Source of the DNA: Rhodoferax sp.
Lineage (GTDB): Bacteria > Pseudomonadota > Gammaproteobacteria > Burkholderiales > Burkholderiaceae_C
Assembly: GCF_013297935.1 (NCBI RefSeq)
Contig: NZ_JAAFIX010000004.1
Coordinates: 1-64,000 of the forward strand
Reading direction: 5' to 3'
Length of the DNA: 64,000 bases
Under the pieces are notes generated by a model. It had not been told where the DNA came from. It searched no databases and worked only from the letters and a program-made list of their open reading frames with translations. This document shows, piece by piece, positions 54,301 to 61,921 of the stretch. The first letter of the stretch is position 1, and each line of letters starts with the position of its first letter. Both the position numbers and the translations under genes were made by a program.

Positions 54301-57300
54301 GGCGCAGCGCCTCAAGCTTGCGGGCTTTCTGGCCGAGGCCGCCAAGAGCGCCAGTGCGAGCCGGCAGTTGCTGGCGCGCAAGGGCTCGCTGTTCATGTTG
54401 GACGAGCCCACCACCGGCTTGCACTTTGAAGACATCGCCAAGCTGATGCGCGCTTTGCGCAAGCTGCTGGACGCGGGCCATTCCCTGGTGGTGATTGAGC
54501 ACAACCTGGATGTGATTCGGGCTTCCGACTGGCTGATTGATCTGGGCCCCGAGGGGGGCGAGGCGGGCGGGCAGGTGGTGGCGTTTGGCACGCCTGAAGA
54601 CGTGATGCTCCACTCCTCGTCGCACACCGGAAAGGCTTTGCGGGATTACGCGGCGGCTATGGGGGTGATTCATGAGGTGGCGGAGGCTCCGGTTGCGTAT
54701 TCGGTGGGCGCTGCGGCGGATGGGCTGGTGCCCATGGCCTCATCAACTCGCTCTGCGAGTAGCAAATCGGCCCTGGGCGCCAGCCCATCCACCTCCGGTG
54801 CTGGGTTGGTCGATACCTCGAACTCCATTCGCATCGTGAATGCGAAGGAGCACAACCTCAAGTCGCTGTCGGTGGACATTCCCCGGGGTAAGTTCAGTGT
54901 GGTGACTGGCGTGTCGGGGTCGGGTAAATCGACCTTGGCCTTTGATATTTTGTTTAACGAAGGCCAGCGGCGTTACCTGGAGTCTTTGAACGCTTATGCC
55001 CGCTCTATCGTGCAACCCGCAGGGCGGCCCGAGGTGGATGCGGTGTATGGCATACCGCCCACGGTGGCCATCGAGCAGCGCCTCTCGCGCGGGGGGCGCA
55101 AGTCTACGGTGGGCACGACCACTGAGGTGTGGCATTTCTTGCGGCTGCTGTATGTGAAGCTGGGCACCCAGCATTGCTACAAAGATGGTGCGGCCGTTGA
55201 GCCGCAGTCGGCGGACAGCATTGCCGCCCAGTTGCTCAAAAGTTACCGGGGCCAACACATTGGCCTGCTGGCGCCGCTGGTGCAGGGGCGCAAGGGCGTT
55301 TACACCGAGCTGGCCGACTGGGCCCGGCCACGCGGCTTTACCCATCTGCGGGTGGATGGCAACTTTTTGCCCACCAGTGGTTTCCCGCGCATTGACCGCT
55401 TCAAGGAACACAACATTGAGCTGCCCGTGGCCAGCCTCGATGTCACGCCTGCCAATGAGTCCGCACTGCGCACCGCCCTGGCCGACGCATTCACGCACGG
55501 CAAGGGGCTGGTCTATGTGTTGAGCGACATTGGCAGTTTGCGCGAGGTCATGGCGGCGGGCGACTCGGCTGCTGGCATCGGCAAGCTGCAGGTGTTTTCT
55601 ACCAAGCGCGCCTGCCCGGTGTGCGCCACCTCGTATGCCGAGCTGGACCCGCGCCTGTTTTCGTACAACAGCAAACACGGCTGGTGCCCCGATTGCGTGG
55701 GCACCGGTGTGGCGCTCACCAAAGAGCAGCGCAAGGTGTTTGACGACTCGGTGAAGGACGACGACAACAAGGGCCGTGAGCAGACCTTTGCCGAAGCCGA
55801 CATTGAAGACCTGCACGACGCGACCTGCACCACCTGCAACGGCACCCGTTTGAATGCGACTGCGCGCAACGTCAAGTTCGCGGGAGTGGGCATCACCGAC
55901 ATTGCGCGCCTGAGCGTGACCGATGTGCGCCAGTGGGTGCAGACCTTGCAAGTGGCCGGTGGCATGACGCCCCGCGAGGGCGACATCGCCCGCGACCTGG
56001 TGCCCGAGATCCGCAGCCGCCTGGAGTTTCTGGAAGAAGTGGGCTTAGGCTATCTCACGCTGGACCGTGGGGCGCCCACGCTCAGTGGTGGCGAGGCGCA
56101 GCGCATCCGTTTGGCAGCGCAGCTGGGTAGCAATCTGCAGGGCGTGTGCTATGTGCTGGACGAGCCGACCATCGGCCTGCACGCGCGGGACAACAAAATT
56201 TTGCTGGGGGCTTTGCAGACTCTGAGCGACAAGGGCAACACGCTGGTGGTGGTGGAGCATGACGAAGACACCATTCGCCATGCGGATCACATCATCGACA
56301 TCGGGCCGAGTGCGGGCAAGCGCGGTGGGCGCTTGGTGGCGCAGGGTTCGATTGCGGATGTGCAGTCGGCACCTGAGTCACAGACCGGGCGCTATTTGTT
56401 GCATGCGATGAAACATCCTCTGGCGTTGCGACGCGGAATGGTTTCGCTTGCGGAGTCTTTGGCGCTGGGCGCGGAGGAGGCTGGTACGCCGGGAGCCTCA
56501 TCCATTCGCTCCGCGACTGGCAAATCGGCACCCGACGCACCAGCCTCCTCCGCGGTGATGGGTAAGCCAGCAAAGAAACTGAGTGCGAAGGCACAAAAGG
56601 CAGCCGTGGAGGCAGCGCGCATTCTGGACAGCGCTGCCGCCAATACTGAGCTCGCCGAACGAGCCAAAGTAGCCGCCGAATACGCAGCGTTAGCCGATCG
56701 CCGCACCGCAAAAATGTCCGTCGCAGCCGCGGGTAGCCCGGCAGTGGGTGACGATTTGGCAGTTGCGCAGCAAATGCATGAGGAGCCCGTTGCCGGACTA
56801 CCCGTGGCGAGCTCAGCAGAAGCCATCGAATACAAGCCCAAGATCGACTGGCTCACAGTCAACAACGCCACCATGCACAACCTGCAAGGCGTGACCGCCC
56901 ACGTGCCTTTGAAGCGCTTGGTCGCCATCACCGGCGTCAGCGGCTCCGGCAAAAGTACGCTGGCGCGCGACGTGTTGCTGGCCAACGTGCAAACCGCCGT
57001 GCAAAAGCGCAGCACCAAAGCCGGGCGTGATGCGCTGGAGGCTGGTGAGCAAATCGACTGGCTGGGCTGCGAGGGCGTAGCAGGCTACGAGTCCATAGAC
57101 CGCGTGCTCGAAGTGGACCAAACCCCCATCGGCAAAACACCGCGCTCCTGCCCGGCCACCTACATCGGCTTTTGGGACACCATCCGCAAACTCTTTGCAG
57201 ACACGCTGGAAGCCAAGGCGCGGGGCTACGCGTCCAACCGCTTCAGCTTCAACACCGGCGAGGGCCGCTGCCCCAGCTGTGAAGGGCAGGGCATGCGCAC

Positions 57301-57907
57301 CATCGGCATGAGCTTCTTGCCCGATGTGAAAGTGGTGTGCGAAACCTGCAAGGGTGCGCGCTTCAACCCCGAAACATTGGCGGTGACGTGGCGCGGCAAA
57401 AACATTGGCGACGTGCTGCAAATGGAAGTGGACGAAGCGGTGGAGTTCTTTGCCGCCATGCCCGTCATCGCGCATCCGTTGCAGCTGCTCAAAGACGTGG
57501 GCCTGGGCTACCTCACGCTGGGCCAGCCCTCACCCACGCTCAGTGGTGGCGAGGCACAGCGCATCAAGCTGGTGACCGAGCTATCCAAGGTGCGTGACGA
57601 CATTGGCAAGCGCGGCAACAAAGTGCCGCACACCCTCTACGTACTCGATGAGCCCACGGTGGGCCTGCACATGGCCGATGTGGAAAAGCTCATCCACGTG
57701 CTGCACCGCCTGGTCAACGGCGGCCACAGTGTGGTGGTGATTGAGCACGACCTAGATGTGATCGCCGAAGCCGACTGGGTGCTGGACCTGGGGCCTGAAG
57801 GCGGCAACGGCGGGGGGCGCGTGGTGGCCGCCACAACGCCGGAAGACGTGGTCAAGCTGGGCACCCACACCGGCAAGGCGCTGGAGGCGGTGCTGGCGCG
57901 GACTTGA
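51371..57907 (+). CDS. uvrA: Tandem double UvrA (four ABC ATPase modules)
   Basis: A 2178-residue protein, over twice the usual UvrA length (about 950). It holds two UvrA units, residues about 1-1110 and 1150-2178. Four Walker A motifs (GPSGSGKSS at 33-41, then three GVSGSGKST), four LSGGE signatures and four Walker B motifs (VLDEPSIGLH, MLDEPTTGLH, VLDEPTIGLH, VLDEPTVGLH) are intact. CxxC zinc-finger pairs occur in each half-unit (e.g. CPTCGGSGF, CPDCDGKRY, CPSCEGQGM). Tandem UvrA paralogues are known in Burkholderiales; whether they replace UvrA in UvrABC repair is unclear. Five palindromic elements and one family-C repeat enlarge its linkers. It is not near uvrB. Confidence 0.92.
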   Translation: MTQGTIRIRGARQHNLKNLDLDIRTGELTVVTGPSGSGKSSLVFDTLYAEGQRRYVETFSAYARQFLDRMDKPAVDKVEGVPPAIAIDQTNPVRSSRSTVGTMTELNDHLKLLFSRAGSLFDRDTALPVQHDTPETIYSSLLQRAALEGNPRLVLTFPVELPGNATPDEVTQWLSASGFTRVQAEREVARPVAAEPTKTGAAKISKKAALPASKTVKVLDVVADRFRIDGVEKARVLEAIETALKRGGGRLNVYVSKEPLAQVDVAPVAPETIANAAPEIWRFSTGLHCPQSDIRYTDPIASMFSFNSAVGACDACRGFGRVVGVDYGLVIPNDKLTLRAGAVKPMQTPAWQECQDDLMRHAEASGIPRDTPWYKLTQEQKHWVLKGSPNWNGKWNQHWFGVDRFFEYLETKAYKMHIRVLLSKYRSYTTCPSCNGSRLKTESLLWRIGTKAQADMALDPAKRFMPTGVKWSREQLEALPGLSLHDFMLMPLDRLKRFFDALQSDLGILAGAESGVPAEASSTRFASSKSASSGTPDSASRPEDIAPSIPAAGRGVQGADFAVAQQMHEAPGVPLPSAPSEKTANAPTASEAEFKTLKLLFEEVGTRLKYLCDVGIGYLTLDRQSRTLSGGEVQRINLTTALGTSLVNTLFVLDEPSIGLHPRDMNRIIVAMQRLRDAGNTLVVVEHDPAVMLAADRMIDMGPGPGEKGGSIVFDGTTDALKSADTLTGAYLGGRKQVGMGFKRMVTANHPRLVLEGVTEHNLQNVSVEIPLQRLVCVTGVSGSGKSTLIQDVLAPALLRHFGKATETPGAHTHLLGAEQLSDMVFVDQSPIGKTARSNPVSYVGAWDAIRELFAGAALSKERSYTASKFSFNSGDGRCPTCGGSGFEHVEMQFLSDVYLRCPDCDGKRYRPEILEVTIERKGRNVNVADVLDLTVSEAADLFSADRDVIRVLQPIVDVGLEYVKLGQPVPTLSGGEAQRLKLAGFLAEAAKSASASRQLLARKGSLFMLDEPTTGLHFEDIAKLMRALRKLLDAGHSLVVIEHNLDVIRASDWLIDLGPEGGEAGGQVVAFGTPEDVMLHSSSHTGKALRDYAAAMGVIHEVAEAPVAYSVGAAADGLVPMASSTRSASSKSALGASPSTSGAGLVDTSNSIRIVNAKEHNLKSLSVDIPRGKFSVVTGVSGSGKSTLAFDILFNEGQRRYLESLNAYARSIVQPAGRPEVDAVYGIPPTVAIEQRLSRGGRKSTVGTTTEVWHFLRLLYVKLGTQHCYKDGAAVEPQSADSIAAQLLKSYRGQHIGLLAPLVQGRKGVYTELADWARPRGFTHLRVDGNFLPTSGFPRIDRFKEHNIELPVASLDVTPANESALRTALADAFTHGKGLVYVLSDIGSLREVMAAGDSAAGIGKLQVFSTKRACPVCATSYAELDPRLFSYNSKHGWCPDCVGTGVALTKEQRKVFDDSVKDDDNKGREQTFAEADIEDLHDATCTTCNGTRLNATARNVKFAGVGITDIARLSVTDVRQWVQTLQVAGGMTPREGDIARDLVPEIRSRLEFLEEVGLGYLTLDRGAPTLSGGEAQRIRLAAQLGSNLQGVCYVLDEPTIGLHARDNKILLGALQTLSDKGNTLVVVEHDEDTIRHADHIIDIGPSAGKRGGRLVAQGSIADVQSAPESQTGRYLLHAMKHPLALRRGMVSLAESLALGAEEAGTPGASSIRSATGKSAPDAPASSAVMGKPAKKLSAKAQKAAVEAARILDSAAANTELAERAKVAAEYAALADRRTAKMSVAAAGSPAVGDDLAVAQQMHEEPVAGLPVASSAEAIEYKPKIDWLTVNNATMHNLQGVTAHVPLKRLVAITGVSGSGKSTLARDVLLANVQTAVQKRSTKAGRDALEAGEQIDWLGCEGVAGYESIDRVLEVDQTPIGKTPRSCPATYIGFWDTIRKLFADTLEAKARGYASNRFSFNTGEGRCPSCEGQGMRTIGMSFLPDVKVVCETCKGARFNPETLAVTWRGKNIGDVLQMEVDEAVEFFAAMPVIAHPLQLLKDVGLGYLTLGQPSPTLSGGEAQRIKLVTELSKVRDDIGKRGNKVPHTLYVLDEPTVGLHMADVEKLIHVLHRLVNGGHSVVVIEHDLDVIAEADWVLDLGPEGGNGGGRVVAATTPEDVVKLGTHTGKALEAVLART
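52144..52190 (+). repeat. Family-C dispersed repeat inside double uvrA (C10)
   Basis: GCCTCTGGCA..GATGTTGCGCC..AGTAGCTCCTGAAACGATAG over 47 bases, in frame (DVAPVAPETIANAA). It is more diverged than the other copies. Confidence 0.6.
52904..52986 (-). repeat. Palindromic element B1 (core B) in uvrA
   Basis: Left arm GCGGAGTCCGGGGTGCCGG (52904-52922) and its perfect 19-bp complement at 52968-52986; including the next 8 bp the arms match at 26 of 27. Core at 52928-52962 reads GCCTCATCAACTCGCTTCGC on the plus strand and encodes ASSTRFASSKS. Confidence 0.85.
53021..53103 (+). repeat. Palindromic element B2 (core B, opposite orientation) in uvrA
   Basis: Arms AGGCAGGGGT (53026-53035) and ACCCCTGCCT (53089-53098), with GCC/GGC continuing outside. 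Core at 53045-53079, GCCGATTTTGCAGTTGCGCA, encodes ADFAVAQQMHE. It lies only 34 bp after element B1; about 25 of 35 core bases match B1 inverted. Confidence 0.8.
54718..54790 (-). repeat. Palindromic element B3 (core B) at the UvrA-UvrA junction
   Basis: Arms GGATGGGCTGGTGCCCATGG (54718-54737) and the complement at 54771-54790, 18 of 20. Core at 54737-54771 encodes ASSTRSASSKSA. It forms the linker between the two UvrA units. Confidence 0.85.
56471..56553 (-). repeat. Palindromic element B4 (core B) in the second UvrA unit
   Basis: Arms of 25 bp, GCGGAGGAGGCTGGT plus ten more (56471-56495) against 56529-56553, 22 of 25 complementary. Core at 56495-56529 encodes ASSIRSATGKSA. Confidence 0.83.
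56726..56808 (+). repeat. Palindromic element B5 (core B, opposite orientation) in the second UvrA unit
   Basis: Arms of 24 bp, including GGGTAGCCCGGCAGTGGG on the left (56726-56749) and its imperfect complement at 56785-56808, 19 of 24. Core at 56750-56784 encodes DDLAVAQQMHEE. It shares TTGCGCAGCAAATGCATGAG with B2. Confidence 0.78.
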
Positions 57908-57934
57908 TGATGGAGTGCGCAGCCGCCCCGGCCG

Positions 57935-58465
57935 TCAATACCCATAACGCAAGGTGGCTGGGGCGATGACCTTGTGCGCGGGGCCAACAAACAGCATGTA
58001 CAGCCATCCGAGCCAGTTCTTTTCGTGCACCACGGTCGTGAGCACCAATTGCGGCACACCGTTTTGGCTTATTTTGCAGACAGACACCTGTACCTTCAAG
58101 TGCTTGTCATCATCGCCCATGATGAATTCGTCGTCGGACACGTGCATCACGGTAAAAAAACCGAGTCGGTCGCCGACCATGTAGTCGCTTGCGGCTTTTC
58201 TTGCGTCGAACGCTTGCGTGAAGCTACCCTGGTTCTTCAAGCCCACCAAGCCCACAATGCGGTTGCGCACGCGCATCAGCGCGTCAACCCAGGCCGGTAC
58301 TCTCGAAAAAATACGCAGCGCCAACGCAGCGGCGGCGGCCTGCGAGTCCTCCGCCCGCAGGGTTAGAACATAGCTGTCGTAAAACGTTGCCCCAGCCAGA
58401 CGCGTGGCGATCTCACTGGGCCGTGGCACTTCGCAGACGGATACCGAGGCAATGGTCTTTCTCAT
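57935..58465 (-). CDS. DUF2867-family protein
   Basis: A 176-residue protein, probably cytoplasmic. Features that fit DUF2867 are the central GDRLGFFTVMHVSDDEFIMG, the HLKVQVSV strand, and the end VHEKNWLGWLYMLFVGPAHKVIAPATL. Its function is unknown. The start overlaps the stop of the CopD-like gene, so the two are coupled. Confidence 0.75.
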   Translation of the reverse strand: MRKTIASVSVCEVPRPSEIATRLAGATFYDSYVLTLRAEDSQAAAAALALRIFSRVPAWVDALMRVRNRIVGLVGLKNQGSFTQAFDARKAASDYMVGDRLGFFTVMHVSDDEFIMGDDDKHLKVQVSVCKISQNGVPQLVLTTVVHEKNWLGWLYMLFVGPAHKVIAPATLRYGY

Positions 58466-58902
58466 GACACACCTGCCTTCACAACAGTGGCCAGCGACAA
58501 GCCAACCAGCAGTGCTCCCAGCATGCCCACGAGTACGATCGCGCCGAGCTTGTGTTGCACGCTATCGAGTTGCTCAAATCGTTCCCACTGGCCCGCATGT
58601 GCCGCTTTGGCCCGCGCAAACACCACGCCTACGCATAGGCTGTTGGCCAATACCGCCAGTAGACCCAAGCCCACTTTGAGGGCGAGCCAGAAACTCGGTG
58701 GGACCTGCGCCAGAATCAGGCCGCCTGTCACCACCACGGCCATAAAGGCTGGAATTTCGACCCAAATGTCCACCCGCTTGTGCAGGTCGGCCAGCAGCAG
58801 TTCCGACGCCCGCCCTTGGCCCAGCAAGGCACGTTCAAACAAGGCTTCGGTCAAAACACATCCGAGCCACAACCCGATCGACAAAAGATGAAGTACCAGC
58901 AT
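58462..58902 (-). CDS. Four-helix membrane protein, CopD/DUF2269-like
   Basis: A 146-residue protein with four hydrophobic segments (LLSIGLWLGCVLTEA, IPAFMAVVVTGGLILA, WLALKVGLGLLAVLANSLC, LGAIVLVGMLGALLVGLSLA). The spacing resembles CopD/DUF2269-type membrane proteins; there is no clear metal ligand set beyond single His residues. It is coupled to the DUF2867 gene. Confidence 0.6.
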   Translation of the reverse strand: MLVLHLLSIGLWLGCVLTEALFERALLGQGRASELLLADLHKRVDIWVEIPAFMAVVVTGGLILAQVPPSFWLALKVGLGLLAVLANSLCVGVVFARAKAAHAGQWERFEQLDSVQHKLGAIVLVGMLGALLVGLSLATVVKAGVS

Positions 58903-58967
58903 TTATATATTCTTCTCAAATTTTTAGCATAGAAGCCAATGTCAGCCCTTGTGCACCGGCATTTGAA

Positions 58968-60236
58968 TCAGCAATTGTGCAATGCGCTTTCGATGGCCTT
59001 GCATAGGGTCTTGGGATCGTGACTTTGGTTGAAGCGCGCTGCAGCAACCGCGCACTGGGTTTGAATGGATGGGGCATTGCCAAGCGTGCGCAGGTGACGC
59101 GCCAGCTTGCGGGTACTGAGGTGTTGCGCGTGAATCACCGTACCAACGCCGAGGGCTTTGACGCGGTTGGCGTTATCGAACTGGTCCCACGCAAAAGGAA
59201 CGACCAGTTGGGACGTTCCTGCCCGCAAGGCCTCTGCGGTGGTGCCAATGCCACCGTGGTGAACCAGCGCAGCACAGCGCGGGAGCAGTGTTGCCAAGGG
59301 CGCATAGGACTGCCATAGCACCGAGGCGGGCAGTTCGGCCGGCACCTGGCCACGATCCCGCGTCAGAAAAATAGCGCGGCGGCCCAATTGTTGAACCGCT
59401 GCCAACGCACAGGTAAAGAAGTGGGCTGCGTGCAGGTTGCCCGTGCCGGGTGTGAACACGACAGGCCGCTCGCCGCCGTCGAGAAAGTCGCCAAGCGCAG
59501 TAGAAAGCGCCGCTTCGTGGCTACCCTCAAACAAGGGGAAATCGCCAGAAATCAAGGGCTTTGGCCAATCGGGCGGGGTGGGGGCATACCAGGCAGGAAA
59601 CAAGGTAATCGAGAGGTCGGGGGCCTGGGCGATGTGGTTCAGAAATGACGGCACTTGCGCCAGGCCCAAAGCAGCCCGCACGGTATTGATTTGCGCAACG
59701 GTGAATGGGTCAATCCAGCCCTTCTCCACGAAGTGCCACAGAGCCCGACGCCATGCCATGGGGACCCAGTGCGGTATGGCGGTGGCGCCTATAGTGAGTG
59801 GGTCGTGGCAACTCTTCAAGTTGCCGGGTGCCAGGTAGGTGGCGACCACGGACTGAACCCAACCTTGCTCTCGTGCGATCACGGCCCCTGGTACCGCAAA
59901 CGGATGGGCAATGACCACGGTGCGACGCCCGTGCGCCACGGATTGAATGGCACCACGGACTTGCTGCAGTTGGTCGCCATAGTCCTTCATCAACGCTTCA
60001 AAGCCCTTTTTGGGATTCCATAGGTCGGGGTTGGCCAGTACCCGCTGGTACTCTGCCTCACTCCCGATCCCCACGAAGGGCAAGTTCGCGTCCTGAACCA
60101 GTGGGGCGTGGATGCTGTTGGAAATGACGGTGACGTGTTGGCCCAATGCCCGCACTGCGCGTGCCATGGACATAAAGGGGTGAACATCGCCCGTAGTGCC
60201 TACGGTGAGGAGGATGTAGTGCGTGGTCTCCGGCAT
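58968..60236 (-). CDS. GT1-family glycosyltransferase (UDP-glucuronosyl/rhamnosyl-transferase-like)
   Basis: A 422-residue GT-B glycosyltransferase. The N-terminus LLTVGTTGDVHPFMSMARAV is typical of sterol/macrolide/rhamnolipid transferases; the donor-site signature LVHHGGIGTTAEALRAG and VPFAWDQFDNANRV is clear. Similarity in layout to RhlB suggests a small lipid acceptor, but there are no rhlA or dTDP-sugar genes here. It probably forms an operon with the membrane gene starting at 60644. Confidence 0.87.
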   Translation of the reverse strand: MPETTHYILLTVGTTGDVHPFMSMARAVRALGQHVTVISNSIHAPLVQDANLPFVGIGSEAEYQRVLANPDLWNPKKGFEALMKDYGDQLQQVRGAIQSVAHGRRTVVIAHPFAVPGAVIAREQGWVQSVVATYLAPGNLKSCHDPLTIGATAIPHWVPMAWRRALWHFVEKGWIDPFTVAQINTVRAALGLAQVPSFLNHIAQAPDLSITLFPAWYAPTPPDWPKPLISGDFPLFEGSHEAALSTALGDFLDGGERPVVFTPGTGNLHAAHFFTCALAAVQQLGRRAIFLTRDRGQVPAELPASVLWQSYAPLATLLPRCAALVHHGGIGTTAEALRAGTSQLVVPFAWDQFDNANRVKALGVGTVIHAQHLSTRKLARHLRTLGNAPSIQTQCAVAAARFNQSHDPKTLCKAIESALHNC

Positions 60237-60248
60237 AGGGTTGAGCTT

Positions 60249-60644
60249 TCAGCGGGGTAGCGCCGGGTACCGAACGCTCCACAGCCCCAAAACGCCCACC
60301 GGCAGCAGCAAGACCCATTGCGGCAGCTGCAAAAGCATCGCTGGCCCGGCATAGAAAAGGTCAATACCAATGAACACCGCGCCGAAGCTCAACCACAGGT
60401 ACGACACGAGGGTGACGGTGGCCATGGATGCCGGAGTGGGCTTGCGATACGCCAGCGCCAAAGCAATGGCTGAAATGGCGAGTACGACCGTCACCATATG
60501 CCAGCACGCCAGTAGCATCAAACTGATTCTGGGGCTGATGTTGGATTGCAGCAGCGGCGCTTCGATTTCGAGCGTTCCGCCAAAGGTGTGGAGCGCGGCG
60601 GTAAAACCCGCGAGTAGGGTCGCGGCCAGCAGGGGACGGTTCAT
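60249..60644 (-). CDS. Small four-helix membrane protein
   Basis: A 131-residue protein with four hydrophobic helices (LLAATLLAGFTAALHTFGG, LMLLACWHMVTVVLAISAIALAL, VSYLWLSFGAVFIGIDLFY, WVLLLPVGVLGLW). HTFGG and the membrane His in CWHM are features of a widespread small-membrane family of unknown role. It is 12 bases upstream of the glycosyltransferase and divergent from the AraC gene. Confidence 0.65.
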   Translation of the reverse strand: MNRPLLAATLLAGFTAALHTFGGTLEIEAPLLQSNISPRISLMLLACWHMVTVVLAISAIALALAYRKPTPASMATVTLVSYLWLSFGAVFIGIDLFYAGPAMLLQLPQWVLLLPVGVLGLWSVRYPALPR

Positions 60645-60769
60645 AGAGGCTTTCGTAAGTCAAGGCTATTGGTTGCTGCTGGGAATTCTGCGCGGCGGGG
60701 GAAATGTTGTATTGAACGTTTTCGACACCTGGACCTCGCAGGTTTGTGGGCAGCATTTAAACTGGCGCA

Positions 60770-61684
60770 ATGGCCAATCCCAGTGTCAGCACCCTTGCGT
60801 TTGATCACGCGCTGTGGCCCAGCGGAACGTTGTGGCAACCCCGGGTTTCGCTTGGCGCTTGCATTCGTGCAACGCTGGTGCGCAGCACACTGGGCGCTGA
60901 TCTCGCTGATGCGCAGCGATTCAATCACTTCCCGGCAGCTCCGCTGTGCAGCCTGACATGGTGGTTCAGCGGCGCTGGCTTCAGCGTGGCGCCGCCTGGC
61001 AGCGTGGGGTGGGACTCTGCGTTAGCGTCCAAGAAACCGATGCCCGGGCGATGGGTATTCAGTGGGCCGCAAACCGGTCCGGTTTCGACCTGGTGCCCGG
61101 GGCCCACCCACTTCCTGATGGTGCTGATCATGCCGGATGCTTTGGAGGCGTTGACGGGGTTGCGGCTGGAGAATCTGACCGATCAACTGCTTGACGCAAA
61201 CGAAATCCTGCCAACCGATTGGCTGCCCATGCTCGAGACCGTGCAGCAAGCGCCCGACGATAGGCAGGCCTTGCAGCGCTTGGAAGACTTTTTAGCCCCG
61301 CGGTGGCAACAGTGCCGATCCCATCAGAGTGGGATGATGCGACGCTATGCGGATTGGGTTGCTTACCTGGCGCAGCGTGCAGCATTGTCCGGGCCGGGGC
61401 GTAGCCTGCGTCAGTGGGAGCGTCGCGTCAAACGCTGGTCCGGCCTGCCAATGCGGGAGTTGCTGGTGATGGAGCGCGCAGAAGATGCCTTTCTGGCTGC
61501 GTCCGCCATGGCCGCACGAACCGATCGCAAAGTGGATTGGGCGCAGATTGCGGCGGACACCGGCTATTCAGATCAGTCGCACATGATCCGTGCCACCCGC
61601 CGCGTGACCGGTCTTTCGCCGCAGGCATTAAGCCAGGGCATTCAGCATGACGAAGGCTTCTGGGCCTATCGACTCTGGATGTAG
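60770..61684 (+). CDS. AraC-family transcriptional regulator
   Basis: A 304-residue regulator. The N-terminal part is a DUF6597-like effector domain (RFNHFPAAPLCSLTWWFSG), and the C-terminal AraC HTH includes VDWAQIAADTGYSDQSHMIRATRRVTGLSPQAL (pieces). The recognition helix AADTGYSDQSHMIRA is typical. It is divergent from the membrane protein and glycosyltransferase operon and likely controls it. Confidence 0.85.
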   Translation: MANPSVSTLAFDHALWPSGTLWQPRVSLGACIRATLVRSTLGADLADAQRFNHFPAAPLCSLTWWFSGAGFSVAPPGSVGWDSALASKKPMPGRWVFSGPQTGPVSTWCPGPTHFLMVLIMPDALEALTGLRLENLTDQLLDANEILPTDWLPMLETVQQAPDDRQALQRLEDFLAPRWQQCRSHQSGMMRRYADWVAYLAQRAALSGPGRSLRQWERRVKRWSGLPMRELLVMERAEDAFLAASAMAARTDRKVDWAQIAADTGYSDQSHMIRATRRVTGLSPQALSQGIQHDEGFWAYRLWM

Positions 61685-61752
61685 TCGCCGAAACCGATTG
61701 TTACTCTGCCTCCATCCGAAGGCGAAGGGCGTGTGATACGCCGGAAGATTAG

Positions 61753-61872
61753 GTGGCCCTGGGCACGCTTGCCGATGTGCAGGCCGCACCGGAGTCGTAT
61801 ACCGGGCACCACCTGTTGTTCGCCGTCACAAGCATAAGTGGCTCCGGCAAGTCTGCCCACGCAACCATGCCT
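61753..61872 (+). pseudogene. Remnant of a uvrA-family gene
   Basis: Translation gives VALGTLADVQAAPESYTGHH followed by LLFAVTSISGSGKSAHATMP. This matches two parts of the second UvrA unit, VAQGSIADVQSAPESQTGRY with LLHAM, and AITGVSGSGKST, with about 170 codons between them missing. An in-frame TAG precedes it, and it has no start or domain of its own. It lies 3.8 kb from the intact double uvrA and points to an older duplication and decay. Confidence 0.8.
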
Positions 61873-61908
61873 TTAATTTACCCGGGTATAATTAATGTAT
61901 AAATTAAA
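61872..61908 (+). promoter_or_regulatory. AT-rich promoter with flanking inverted repeat before the DUF2239 gene
   Basis: TATAAT at 61887-61892 is a perfect -10 box, with no clear -35 box. TTTAATTTA (61872-61880) and TAAATTAAA (61900-61908) form a perfect 9-bp inverted repeat around it, a good layout for a repressor operator. Starts upstream of 61922 would lie inside this promoter. Confidence 0.55.
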
Positions 61909-61921
61909 TCCGGATAAATAT

